Shown piece after piece: positions 30,819 to 42,197 of a stretch of DNA of 64,000 nt; position 1 is the stretch's first letter; each line of letters opens with the position of its first letter. Below the pieces are notes generated by a model, which was not told the DNA's origin, made no database searches, and saw only the letters and a list, made by a program, of their open reading frames with translations. The position numbers were made by a program, and so were the translations under genes. This DNA is from Elymus sibiricus (Eukaryota > Streptophyta > Magnoliopsida > Poales > Poaceae): assembly GCA_039707655.1 (NCBI GenBank), contig CM077671.1, positions 369,046,720 through 369,110,719 on the forward strand. Direction: 5' to 3'.

Positions 30819-33343
30819 ATTAAAAACTGAATAAGCAACTAACAAGAGAAAGATGACCAGACCAAACGAGAAATTTCGATATTTGACATCGGATTCGCAC
30901 GCCTCACGTATTTTAACCTTCAGTTCGCAAGCCTTTCAAAATATAACACTGGACGTGCGAATTCTTTTGATTTGGGGGGATTTCTTCTTCTTTTCTCGAA
31001 TTCTGTCTTTTCTTTTTTGTTTTCAGTTTACAGCCCAAGTGAATGGACCATACTAATAAAAACATCAAGCTTCACAACGACATAATCTCATCTCTAGTAT
31101 TCCAATAGCAGCAGACAGCTATGCATTTCTCTAATCCGTTGTTACATACCTCTTCTTGCTAGTATTGAACAATGCATACACAAATGAGCAGGATTCAAAT
31201 CGGAAGCAACAAATTGATACCTTAGCTTAGATGCGCTCGCTCGCAGCTCACTGCTAGGAGGCCGCCGGCCACCGTGGAGGTGCAGAGCTCCCGCGGGCCT
31301 AGCGCGCGCTCACCGCCCGGCTGACGCCGGCCCCGCGGAGGCGCTATGCAGCGCCTGGCCTCCGCCCGCCGAATAGGCCAGCAGGCGAGGCCGAGGCGCC
31401 AAGCAGCGCGGCTGTGCGCTTGTGCCGCCGCGCGCCTGCGCCCCGCGGCGGCGTGCCGCGCAGCCCCTCCGAGCTCCGGCCTCCGTGGCGGTGCGGCTCC
31501 GCTCCTGTCCTCTGCCGCCCGTGCCCAGGACCGTGCGGCCGTGCCGGCCGCCCCACCTGCCGCACCGGCGCCGCTTGCCGCCGCCTAGGGTTGCCGCGGG
31601 AATGGGGGATTGGGGAATCAAGACTCGCCCATCCGGGAGGCAGCCACGGGAGAGAGAGCAGAGCAGCCGAGCAGGCCACCAGGGCCAGGGGGCGATCTGG
31701 GGCTTTGGGCGGGTGAGTGGGGTGGGCCAGGGGGTGTCGTGGGCCGCTATGTGGATCGGTTGGGAGACAAAGGGAGAAATTGTGGGCTTGTATGTAGTTT
31801 CGAGCCCGTTTGTGCTATTAGGCTGTTTATTTTTTGTTTTTTCATGCATATACTTGAGAAATACATACATATACAAAAAAAATTCTAAAAATAATGGGTA
31901 TTCAACTGAATACCCTTGATACATGCTGGGCCCGCCCCTGTCCATTGGAGTTACAAGCAAGCACCAAGGGAAGGCAGGCAACAAGGTGTGGATATATTGA
32001 AGGATCGATATGATGCCGGGTAGTTATTATACCTAACCTGATGAAAATAAAAACGGGATTCCTAACCATCACTCGAGTCATTTTTGTTGTAGCTTGTCAT
32101 TCGATTTTATTTTATTTTGTTACGCTGCCGTCCTGCGGCAAAGTTGATTCTTGCTTCCTATGCTGATTTTTGCAGCCCGGCTCATCATCCTCATGTGACC
32201 CTTGTGAGGGATTCGGCCAGTAAGTGTGCATGGTTGTGGGGATCAGGGATGATGATTTGATTTTGACAAGATAAAGTAGTTCAACATTTTTATGTTTATC
32301 CGTTTTTTCCATAGCACCATAAAATTATTTTTTTCCTACTTATTTTGATCCACATGCTATGCCTAGACTACGTTGGAAATATTCCTTTATATTTTGGACT
32401 TTTCTTTGTTATCTTTTCTTAGCCTTTTTTTATAATATTCTCGCAGCCTCGGGAGAGCTCTACTCAACTACTCAAGTGCTCAGCCCTGGTGCGCTTGATG
32501 TCTCGATTCCTATGTATCTGTGTTTTATTTCCATTCATTCCCGTGGTCCGTTTTCTTCTTAAAAAAAATGCAGGCATCATTCCATAACTGATCCATTTAG
32601 TAGTGAGGAAAGTAGGATGAGCAGCTACAACTAGTGTAAATGAGGTTTGTATTTTGGGGGTCATTATTGTTGTAGGGATTAACTGCCTCGTTCGTTGGAC
32701 GCTTTATATGTATTTTCATTCAGCAAGCATTGGTAGAACTTGTTTTTCTAGATACTTGTTTTGAGATAGCATAAAAACATTCCACAACTTGTTTCTAAAT
32801 TACTCACGGGGAATGGATCCCCCTGCTAGTTTTGTTGCCGTTGAAAGGGGAGTTAGTGGCAGCATCCTACATTCATGCGGTCACGTCCATGTTACTTTTG
32901 TAAACGATGGTGAAGGCATAGTTATTGTCCGTGCGATGAACTACTGACCTGTATGTATTATCAATGTTAAATTTTCTTTTATTTTTTGTTCCGCATGTGT
33001 TATATTTCTTAGGTCAGATGGAATCAAATTAGTATTTTTGTATTGTGTTGTAAGACCAAGAACTTAATGTTTTGTTCATCCTTGTCCCATTAGCTTCTTC
33101 ATCTTGTTCATGTTTCAGATTGTGTGTGTTATTTAATTGACTGACACAGATAAAATTTTCAGTCGATTTTTTATGGCGCATCCTTTGCTAACAATCGATT
33201 GATTTTAAGCATATCGTCACTCAAATTTTCTATACTGGCCATCGATTGATTTTAAGCATATCGTCACTCAAATTTTCTATACTGGCCAAGCCACGTGTCT
33301 TCACCCTATTGGTTTGGAAAATTGATTGAAACTGGATAGAAAA
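30819..33343. other. 2.5 kb intergenic region without a recognised gene
   Basis: Mostly AT-rich. A GC-rich block at 31240-31750 shows overlapping ORFs on both strands (for example 31310-31984 minus), none with a domain I know. On the minus strand this block would look like a promoter or first exon. A 47-bp tandem duplication sits at 33194-33287. Confidence 0.35.
33194..33287. repeat. 47-bp perfect tandem duplication
   Basis: ATCGATTGATTTTAAGCATA begins at 33194 and at 33241. The two copies are identical by eye. It lies about 55 bp left of the large CACTA element. Confidence 0.85.
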
Positions 33344-33378
33344 CACTGCCAGAAAACTGCTCATTCGTCCGCGGAGGT

Positions 33379-33657
33379 TAGTACCGGGCACACTTTGGCC
33401 CGGTACTAACGTGCATCTTTAGTACCGGGCCAAAGCTACAGTACCGCCTGGAGCCATTTAGTACCGGCTGGAGCCACCAGCCGGCACTAAAGTGCGCCAC
33501 CGACAACCGGGCGCAGCGGCTAGGTGGCCACTTAGTACCGGCTGGAGCCATCAGCCGGTACTAAATGGAGCCGAGGCAATTTAGTACCGGCTGGTGGCTT
33601 CAGCCGGTACTAAATTGTAACAACTAGTACCGGCTGGAGCCACCAGCCGGTACTAAT
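33379..33657. repeat. 5' subterminal repeat array of the CACTA element
   Basis: About five inverted units such as TTAGTACCGGCTGGAGCCA paired with CAGCCGGTACTAA, arranged as hairpins. In En/Spm-type elements such arrays are bound by the element's own DNA-binding protein. A TATA box follows at once (33666). Confidence 0.85.
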
Positions 33658-33665
33658 CCGCCCAC

Positions 33666-33672
33666 TATAAAT
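33666..33672 (+). promoter_or_regulatory. TATA box for the CACTA transposase transcript
   Basis: TATAAAT lies 9 bp after the last subterminal hairpin and upstream of all element ORFs. This matches the En/Spm layout, where promoter and binding sites overlap at the 5' end. Confidence 0.55.
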
Positions 33673-34106
33673 CAGCTCGCCTTCTTCCTCCCCGAGCCCG
33701 AGCCAACCATTTGACCGAGCTCGGGCTTTATTCCCATTGCGAGTTAGAGAGGAGGTGCTGCCCCATTTTCTCAAGTTTTGTGGAGATTTCACTCATCCAA
33801 GTGCACTAAAGGTTTGCAACTTCTTCCTCTCTTGTTTGATGGTATTTATTATTTGTTTCATGCTCTATAGTTTGAAATATTTGTAATTTTTAGAAATATA
33901 TAGAATGAGCACGATTTCTTTGATTTATGCATGGATTTGAGATGTATAGAACCCATTACTTGAATTTGGAGAAGGTGTATTGGATAGTTTCATTGTGGAT
34001 AATTTATAGGGATTTTTTTTCAATTTTTTTCAAGTGGCATGGTTAATTAGTTTGGTATTTGTTATGCATTTAGTTGCATTATTTTGGCACTCTAATGATG
34101 TAATGA

Positions 34107-34505
34107 TGTATTTATTCGGGCTCATATGGAAACCATCGAGAAGTTTTAAAAATATATGTTTCGGATCATGAATATGTCGTTAACCTTGATCCTGCAGTGA
34201 AAGCACTGCGATTCGGGGCTAGCATCGATATCCATGATGCGGTGCGGTATATATGAGGACGCGATGAAGGAGTACGGTCTTGGTCTCAATTATGAAATCC
34301 ACACCTTTTGAGCGAGTTGAGAATGAAATTATCCGGACCAAGGCCGTACTCCTTCATCTGGTCCTATTGTACCGCACTGTGTCGTGGATGTCAATAGTAG
34401 CCCCGAATGTCACTGTTATCACTGTAGGGTCAAGGTTGACGATATAGACATGTTTCGAAACAAATATTTTTTCTTCTCGATGGTTTTAGAGTGTCAAGAT
34501 TATCA
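34107..34505. repeat. Long inverted repeat (hairpin) inside the CACTA leader
   Basis: The arm at about 34150-34287 is matched in reverse complement by about 34338-34475; weaker pairing extends outward to the AACCATCGAGAAG / CTTCTCGATGGTT pair. Conserved blocks include AACCTTGA(T/C)CCT, ATTCGGGGCTA and GATGAAGGAGTACGG. Identity between arms is roughly 75-80 % by eye, with a ~50-nt loop. Part of the second arm (CACTGCAGGGTCAAGGTTGA) is repeated directly at 34504-34545. A transcript from the TATA at 33666 would fold into a long imperfect stem, a possible small-RNA source. Confidence 0.7.
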
Positions 34506-34706
34506 CTGCAGGGTCAAGGTTGACGATATAGACGTGTTCGCGTTGAACTGAAGAGTGTCAGAATAATTATGGTTTACAATTTATGTTTTCATTTTAATTC
34601 TAATAATTTGTTCAGATTTTTACATTTATTTGATTAGTGTACTGAAATTAGTTTTGTTTCTTAATGAGACATATAATTGACATGTTATTAATATTACTTA
34701 TTAGAA

Positions 34707-35066
34707 ATGCCTTTGCAACATGATGCCTTTGAGCGTCGAGCTGCGGCTCGGGCGGCGGTACGCAATCAATTGGAGCGCACCGGTCATTCGCTTGAGTTCC
34801 ACCCTGCAGAGCGTGTTGGTCTTGTTAGCGGTCGTATTCGTCGTTTGATTAAGAAAGCTTTTCATTGCTTCTCCCTTGGCAAAGAAAGCCGTAAATTTTG
34901 TCATGAATTTAATGTCGAGTTGCATGGTACTGATGATGATCGTGAGTTGATGGCTCGATATAATACAAGACGTGAAGAGTCGGGGCTAGCGGAATATGAC
35001 CGTTCCGTGTCAAGACTTCGCGAGGCAGTTCACGAGGCATTGGTCCAAAGATCTCATGATGAGTAG
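34707..35066 (+). CDS. CACTA accessory ORF, 119 aa, unknown function
   Basis: ATG at 34707, nine bases after a TTATTAG acceptor-like site; stop TAG 35064-35066. The protein is highly charged: an Arg/Ala-rich start (AFERRAAARAAVRNQLERTG), a basic centre (SGRIRRLIKKAFHCF) and an acidic, helical C terminus (SVSRLREAVHEALVQRS). It shows no stop, frameshift or low-complexity bias, whereas the adjacent transposase gene is frameshifted three times. No family is recognised. It could be a first exon of the transposase transcript, a TNPA-like DNA-binding factor, or an anti-silencing factor of the kind known from other plant transposons; all three are inference. Confidence 0.5.
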   Translation: MPLQHDAFERRAAARAAVRNQLERTGHSLEFHPAERVGLVSGRIRRLIKKAFHCFSLGKESRKFCHEFNVELHGTDDDRELMARYNTRREESGLAEYDRSVSRLREAVHEALVQRSHDE

Positions 35067-35083
35067 TTTGTATTAGGTAGTTA

Positions 35084-35200
35084 GCATGTAGTGTAATGTA
35101 TATATTAATTTGGACTTCTATTTATCATGTTCTGTAATTTAAGCATGTAGTGTAATGTATCTATTAATTTGGACTTCTATTAATTTTATATTTCAATGTT
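35084..35200. repeat. 59-bp tandem duplication between the accessory ORF and the transposase gene
   Basis: GCATGTAGTGTAATGTAT and the following TATTAATTTGGACTTCTATT occur at 35084 and 35143. Confidence 0.75.
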
Positions 35201-35304
35201 TAATTCGCAGAAATGGCTTTTGTATTTCATTATGTTATGTGCCAAATTAAATGATATGAATACAAGTAAAATAATATTGTTACTTAATTCCAAATTGTAG
35301 ATCG

Positions 35305-38300
35305 ATGGACCGACAATGGATGTACGGCGACCGGTGCACCATGGCGTGGATTAATGGTCTAAAGTCTTTTCTCGATGCGGCGGAGGCCCACAAGTCATCG
35401 AAAGGTTTTATGTGTTGTCCGTGCCGCGTTTGCCAAAATAAAAAGGAATACTCTAAGAGGAGCACTCTACACGCCCACATTTATGAAAAGGGTTTCATGG
35501 ATAACTATACTCTTTGGACCAAGCACGGTGAACCTGGAGTTGTGATGCAAGATGGTGAAGAAGATGATGATCATAATATTGCAGACTGGGCTCATCTATA
35601 TGAAGCGGGAGCCTTTGAAGATGAACCCATGGACGATGCTGAAGAAATGGACGAGGCTGGAGAAAATGCAGCAGAAGACCAACCACCTGATGAATTAGGT
35701 CAGGTTCTAGTGGATTCACAAAGAGACTGTGAAACTTTAAAGGAGTCAAAGAAGTTTGAGAAGATGTTGGAGGATCACAAAAAATTATTGTATCCAGATT
35801 GCAAGCAGGGGCTTAAAAAGTTGGGTACCACACTTGAAATGCTGCAGTGGAAGGCAGCTAATGGTGTCACCGATAAGGGATTTGAGGAGCTACTTGGAAT
35901 CGTAAAGAACATGCTTCCAGAGGGAAATAAACTGCCCTCTACAACATACGAAGCAAAGAAGGTTGTTTGCCCTCTTGGATTGGAGGTACAGAAAATTCAC
36001 GCATGTCCTAACGATTGTATTCTCTATCGAGGCGAAGAATATGAGAAACTGGATGCTTGTCCTGTCTGTGAAACAAGATCAGGCAAAATGATCCTGGTGA
36101 GGTCGACGGGGAGCCCGTCAAGAAAAAAGTTCCGGCTAAGGTGATGTGGTATTTCCCAGTAATACCACGTTTGAAGCTCTTTTTCAGAAATAAATCCAAT
36201 GCTAAATTGATGCGGTGGCACAAAGAAGAGCGTAAGCAAGATCAGATGCTGAGACACCCTGCGGATGGGTCCCAGTGGAGAAACGTGGATAGAGATTTCC
36301 CAGATTTTGATAACGACCCAAGGAACATAAGGTTCGGTTTAAGTACGGACGGAATGAATCCATTCGGCGAGTGGGGCAGCAGTCACAGTACATGGCCTGT
36401 GACCCTCTATATGTTCAATCTTCCTTCTTGGCTATGCATGAAGCGGAAGTACATGATGATGCCGGTGCTTATCCAAGGCCCAAAACAACCGGGCAATGAT
36501 ATTGACGTGTACCTAAGACCGTTGGTTGATGAACTTTTGCTGCTGTGGAAGGAGGAAGGTGTACGTGTTTGGGACGAGTACAAACAGGAGAATTTTGACC
36601 TGCGAGCATTGCTTTTTGTTACCATCAATGATTGGCCTGCACTTAGCAATCTGTCCGGACAGTCGAATAAGGGATACCAGGCATGCACTCATTGTCTAGA
36701 AGAAACCGACAGCTTGTATCTAAAAAATTGTAGGAAGGTCGTGTACATGGGTCATCGTCGATTCCTTCCCCTCAACCACCCCTTAAGAAGAAAAGGAAAA
36801 CATTTCAAAGGGGAACCAGAAACTCGTGCTAAGCCTATATTCCGAAACGGGAAGCGTGTTTTCTCGATGGTGAAGGATGTCCATGTCGTGTTTGGAAAGG
36901 GCCGTGGACGCCAACAAGTTCCGTATGATGAAAACGGCCATGCCCCAATGTGGAAGAAGAAGTCCATACTATGGGAGCTCCCATATTGGGATGTCCTAGA
37001 GGTCCGCAACGCAATCGATGTGATGCACTTGACGAAGAATCTTTGCATAAACCTGCTAGGATTCCTTGGTACGTATGGGCAGTCAAAAGATACACTAGAA
37101 GCAAGACGTGATTTGAAAGAAACAAAACAACGAGAAGACCTATGTCCTGAGAAGAGAGAAAATGGACAGCACTACTTACGTCCTGCTAGCTACACTCTCA
37201 GCAAAGAGGAGAAGGAAAGCATGTTTGTTTGCTTGAACAGTATGAAGGTACCGTCCGGTTACTCCTCGAATATGCAGGGAAGAATTAATATGAAAGAGAA
37301 AAAGTTCACAAACCTAAAGTCTTATGATTGCCACGTTTTGATGACCCAATTGCTTCCAGTCGCATTGAGGGGTATTCTACCAGAAAATGTAAGATGTGAA
37401 GCTATGTGCCTTTCTTAATGAAATTTCGCAGAAGGCAATCGATCCAAATAAGCTCACAAGGCTACAGAATGATGTGGTCCAATGTCTTGTCAGTTTTGAG
37501 ATGGTCTTTCCACCTTCGTTCTTTAATATTATGATCCACCTCCTGGTTCATATTGTGAAAGAGATAAACATTTTAGGCCCTGTATTCCTACACAATATGT
37601 TCCCTTTCGAGAGATACATGGCAGTCTTAAAGAAGTACGTTCGGAATCGTTCTCGGCCAGAAGGATGTATCGCCAAGGGCTATGGAACAGAGGAGGTCAT
37701 TGAGTTTTGTGTTGATTTCATTGATGAACTTAGTCCGATTGGGGTCCCCATGTCACGCTATGATGGGCGATTGGAAGAAAAGGGCACACTAGGTAAGAAA
37801 TCTAATATGCACATCCCTGAAAGTGAAATCCGCAAAGCAAATTTCACCATTCTACAGAATTCATCCCTCGTGGCCCCATATATGGATGAGCACATCAATA
37901 TTGTCCGATATGAAAACATAGGGAAGTCTGAGGCATGGATTACACGTCATCACATAGATAGCTTTGCGGTTTGGCTGAGAAGAAAACTCATAGGTGACAG
38001 CACGATTGGTGTACAACTACAATGGCTTGCTAGGGGACCATCGGCCACAATCATGCAATACCAAGGATACGAGATCAATGGATATACGTTTTACACAAGA
38101 GCCCAAGATGAAAAGAGCACGAACCAAAATAGTGGTGTGCGTATTGATGCAATAGGCCATGATGGAAATAAGGACAGCTACTTTGGTGTCATAGAGGAAA
38201 TATGGGAGCTTGACTATGGCCCCTTGAAGATTCCTTTGTTTCGATGCCAATGGGTGAACCGAGCAGGTGGCGGTGTAACGATAGACCGGTATGGAATGAC

Positions 38301-38659
38301 AATAGTGGACTTCAAAAAGATTGGATATAAAGACGAACCATTCGTCCTCGCCAAGGATGTGACGCAGGTTTTCTATGTGAAGGACATGGCAAGCAAACCT
38401 AAGAAAAATCAAGGCAAGTCCGACGACGAGCCAAAACGCCACATAGTTCTTCCAGGAAAAAGAAAAATCGTTGGAGTTGAAGACATTTCGGACAAGTCAG
38501 AAGACTTTGATCAGTTTGGACCGTCCTCCATTCTCTGTCGATGTTGACCCTAGCATCCTGTTGTCCAAAGAGGACGCTCCTTACTTACGCCTCGATCATG
38601 ATCAAGGGACATTCATAAAAAGAAAGGTTGTCAACGTTCCATTAAACAATGATGTGTAA
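35305..38659 (+). pseudogene. CACTA TNP2-type transposase gene, frameshifted
   Basis: Three overlapping frames together encode a TNP2/TNPD transposase. Frame a, 35305 to about 36075: transposase-associated domain (MDRQWMYGDRCTMAWINGL...FMCCPCRVCQN), an acidic linker, then the start of TNP2 ending CPVCETRSG. Frame b, about 36080-37390: TNP2 core (MWYFPVIPRLKLFFRNK, GMNPFGEWGSSHSTWPV, YQACTHCLEETD, RNAIDVMHLTKNLC). Frame c, about 37396-38520: DUF4218-like (FPPSFFNIMIHLLVHIVKEI, FERYMAVLKKYVRN) and DUF4216-like (YFGVIEEIWELDYG) regions. The C terminus is in a third frame to 38659. Breaks near 36075, 37393 and 38519 are small indels. The enzyme would cut at the CACTA termini; this copy cannot make it intact. 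The start follows an AATTGTAG acceptor-like site. Confidence 0.88.
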
Positions 38660-39217
38660 TCATTATGTTATACTTTCATGTTCATGTAACCAAGTGATTG
38701 ATGTAATATATGGTGTATGAAGGAACTTATATTTTAATTTTTATGCATTTATATAATAGTTTGCACAGAAAACACAATTGAAACAGATATAAAAAAATTT
38801 AGACTCAATATGATAAATTAATTAAGTGCCTACTCAATGTGATAAACATAATTAAAACAGAAAATCTATTTAATTAAGTGCATGCACATATATGATAAAA
38901 CACCCAAAAAAACAGAAAATCTATTTAATTAACTGTTTAATTAACATGTATGAAATAACTGAGATTTAAATTTTTTATGCATTTATATAATAGTTTGCAC
39001 AGAAAACACAATTGAAACAGATAAAAAAAAATTTGGAATCAATATGATAAATTAAGTGCATACACATTAAATATATCCAACATAGTGACCTATAATACAT
39101 AAATATAATTTTGCATGGTGAAAACAACATATATTTGTATTTATAATTAATTTATTATGAATAAACAACATGTAAAACACTCAAAAAGAAAACAGAAGAG
39201 CTATTTAATTAGCTGTT
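38660..39217. other. AT-rich spacer with a direct repeat
   Basis: No gene. A ~90-bp stretch (TTATATAATAGTTTGCACAG and onwards to ATATGATAAATTA) occurs at about 38748-38820 and again at about 38985-39054. This is probably the 3' end of the transposase transcript. Confidence 0.6.
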
Positions 39218-39526
39218 TAGTACCGGGCTGAATCTTAGCCCGGTACTAAAGAGCTACGTGAAAATTTTCCCGCCAGATGGGGCAGGTTAGTACCGGGCAA
39301 TGCCCTTGACCGGTACTAAATGTGGCCATTTAGTACCGGGCCGTGGCTACGCCCGGTACTAAAGAGCTACGTGAAAATTTTCCCGCCAGATGGGGCAGGT
39401 TAGTACCGGGCGATGCCCTTGACCGGTACTAAATGTGGCCATTTAGTACCGGGCCGTGGCTACGCCCGGTACTAATCTTCGCTGCTGCCAGTTTAGTACC
39501 GGGCGATGCCTTGGCCCGGTACTAAA
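39218..39526. repeat. Internal copy of the CACTA subterminal repeat array
   Basis: Seven or so TAGTACCGGGC...GCCCGGTACTA hairpins of the same type as at the element ends. A 113-bp unit starting GAGCTACGTGAAAATTTTCC is repeated at 39251 and 39364. No CACTA terminus is attached, so it is not an ordinary nested element end. A TATA box follows at 39537, as after the 5' array. Confidence 0.85.
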
Positions 39527-39536
39527 GTGGCACCCC

Positions 39537-39545
39537 TATATATGT
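39537..39545 (+). promoter_or_regulatory. TATA box for the second CACTA gene
   Basis: CTATATATG lies about 10 bp after the internal array and just before a GC-rich leader. The spacing repeats that of the 5' promoter (array, then TATA within ~10 bp). Confidence 0.5.
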
Positions 39546-41363
39546 AACACAGCCCCGGTCGTTCCCCCTCACCTTCAATTCTCGCCTCCGCCCAGATCGA
39601 TTTCGCCGCCGCTGCTGCCGCCGGTCGCCACTCCGCCTCCGCCCCGTCGCCGCGCCGCGCCTCCGTCTCCGCGCCGACGCCCCGTCGCGCCCTAGGAGCC
39701 CAAACCCTCAGCCGCCACCCCGCGCCCCTAAACCCTAACTCCCGAGCTTCGCCGCCGCCGCCATCGCCGCACCTTCGGGCCGCCGCCGTGCCGCCGCTCC
39801 GCCGCCCGAACCTCGACGACATCACCCGCAGGAGCTCCGCCACGTCGTAAGGGTCCTCCCCGGCCACTTCTCGCCTCCCCTCTTGTTCTCCCTCGGCCGC
39901 ACTAGCTCGCCGCCGTTCCCGAGCTACTGCTCGCCGCCGGCCGCCGCCCTCAGCCGCTGCCCCACCTGCTCAACCCCCAAAATAGGTTCCCCTGCGCACG
40001 CACTCGCTCCCCGTCCAGATCTGACCCAGAGCCGAGGCCGGAATCGCGAGTTCGCATTTCCCGGTGAAGCGCCGCCGCGGGTGCCCGTCGCCGGCGACCC
40101 AACCGCCGCCGCCCGAGCCCCCGAGCCGTTGCTGCCGTCGGATCTAGATCCAACGGATCCGATCCGACCGGGACCCCGAGTCAACCTGACCCCGTACCGG
40201 TCAACCGTGGCGTTCTTGCAAATAAGCCCTCCTGTTTCTTAGAAATAAAGCCGCCATCCAGTTTAGTTCAAAAATAATTACGATTCAGTCCTTTCCTTCT
40301 CGTTTTAGCCCCTGAGCTTTTGTAAAATAGAACCCGCAGTCCAGTTTCTGCTGTTTTTGCAATCTAACCCCTAGATCTATAGTTTAATTACGATCTAGCC
40401 CTTAGTTTCTTCTGTAAAAGCCCTTTTTAGTTTCTGTTTTTCACAAACAAGCCCCTGGAACACTGTTTTAGCCCTAATTTCTCCGTTTTAACTCCGTTTT
40501 CATCAATTCTGGCGCTCACGCGATCCTCGTGACAAATGCAGTAGATTTATTTACTTATTTTGTTCTGTTTATATTGGTTGGTGTACTGTTTCTTATCTAT
40601 TGTATTTGGTTGCTTGTATGTGTTGCGTGCTACGATAGACGATACGCAGTTCGAGGGTCCGCAAGAGCCGAGCTTCGGAGACGTTCACGAGCAGCAGCAG
40701 TTTGTGAACCAAGGCAAGTGGTAGAAAATAGGTAGAAAATAGTAGAAAATAGGTACAAAATAGTAGAAAATAGTAGAAAATAGGTAGAAAATAGTAGAAA
40801 ATAGTAGAAAATCTTAGAAATTGGTGAAAATAGTAGAAAAATAGTTGAAAAATGTTAGGAATTGATACGCAATAGTGAAAATGTAGAAATTTTAGAAAAT
40901 TTGTAGAAAATTATAGATATTTGTTCAATATATAGTAAATTTGTTGAAATTTGTACAGCTTTATCTATTGAATTTGTAATTTTGTAATATGATGTAAATT
41001 TTGTCTTGTAAATGTTAGGAAAATGTTAGGAATAGATACGCAATTTGTATAGCTTTATCTATTGAATTTGTAATTTTCTTTGTAAATTTTAGGTTGCTAT
41101 ACTATAAACAGGTGAAATTAGTAGAAAATAGTAGAAAATCTTAGAAATTGGTAAAAATAGTTGAAAATCTTAGAAAATTCAGGGCACATTTTATAAAATT
41201 CCAGGGCACATTTTATATAAGATGTATATGATGTAAATTTTAGAAATTTGGATCTTGTATGCGTTGTACGGCTTTATTGAAGGTGCACTTGTAAATTTTT
41301 TATACATTGTCAATTAGTACAAAATTGCATATCAAACATATGTTGATTCACATAGGAAACGAA
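39546..41363 (+). other. Leader and 5' intron region of the second CACTA gene
   Basis: 39560-40240 is GC-rich with open frames (for example 39883-40242, 119 codons, Pro/Ala/Arg-rich), possibly an untranslated or poorly conserved first exon. 40240-40720 is AT-richer and looks intronic. 40712-41170 is a TAGAAAATAG-type minisatellite. The first clear coding exon starts at 41364 after CACATAG. Confidence 0.45.
40712..41170. repeat. TAGAAAATAG-type minisatellite
   Basis: Irregular repeats of GTAGAAAATAGTAGAAAATAG, 12-14 bp units, dense to about 40900 and degenerate beyond, with another patch near 41115-41170. Purine/A-rich on the + strand. Probably intronic. Confidence 0.75.
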
Positions 41364-41958
41364 ATGGAACCCTTTCACCGTGATGACGACGAGGCCTTTC
41401 TTGCGGACATAATTAGTACAGGCACGCACCACCACGAAGAGGATGCTGCCGAGGACGATGGCAGCCAATACCTTAACGATACTGGCGATCGCGATGATAA
41501 CCAGACAGAACAAACGACTGTGCAAGATGATAGTGCAGAGGTATATACAATTCGTGCTTATATATATAAACATACGCATTAATTCTGTATGTAAGTACAA
41601 TGCGTACTAAATACATATTTTTTAGGCATCCGGATCGACTAGGAAACCAAAACGGAAACGAGGGTCGAAGAAAATCATGGAGGGGCACACTATTATCACT
41701 TCATTGAATCCTAACGGTGAACCAAAGTCTCTGAAGGGTGTGAAGACGACGGTGGTGAATCAATGTGGATGTTATGTCAGGGACCACTTTCCATTAGCTT
41801 CAAGCTATGGAAGAAAAGTAAAGCCACAGATATCGATGCTGACGTCGTTCCCGAGACCGAGAAAGAAATGTTATGGGCAGATGTCAAACGGCACTTCACC
41901 TTTCCGGAGGACAAAGAACAGCTGTTTAAGGATTGGGTCATGAAGAAGATGGCTACTG

Positions 41959-42197
41959 ATACTGAGGGGGAGATGATGGAACCGCTGAGGCACAAAGGAA
42001 ATAAACAACGAGTGACTGATTCCACTGAACTGGGTGATATGCTAAAGGCCAAACAGCGAGGTGCACAGGTGTTAGAAGAAGAGGTTGAGGCAAAAGAAAA
42101 GAAGTTGAAGGGAGATCGCATCATGTCGGAGGAGTCCGAAAACTCAACACCACAAGTGACAGCGGGGCTGCTGGGTCGGCCCTGCGATCCCCAATGA
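41959..42197 (+). pseudogene. LINE ORF1, 3' remnant
   Basis: Only the last 79 codons remain, Glu/Lys-rich and probably coiled coil (QVLEEEVEAKEKKLKGDR), ending TGA at 42195-42197. No zinc knuckle is left. The stop overlaps the ORF2 start codon as ATGA, a compact arrangement that suggests coupled termination and re-initiation for ORF2 translation in this LINE family. Confidence 0.75.

Noticed and set aside
31310..31984. 224-codon minus ORF
   Set aside because: Covers a GC-rich block with open frames on both strands; low-complexity Arg/Gly/Ala content and no motif.
33344..33700. CRISPR-like array from the regularly spaced TAGTACCGG repeats
   Set aside because: Units are palindromic hairpins at CACTA ends in a plant nuclear genome; spacing and content fit subterminal repeats.
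39218..39526. End of a second, nested CACTA element
   Set aside because: No CACTA terminus or 3-bp duplication adjoins this array, and a promoter and gene follow it in element order; kept as an internal array, with nesting debris as the alternative.
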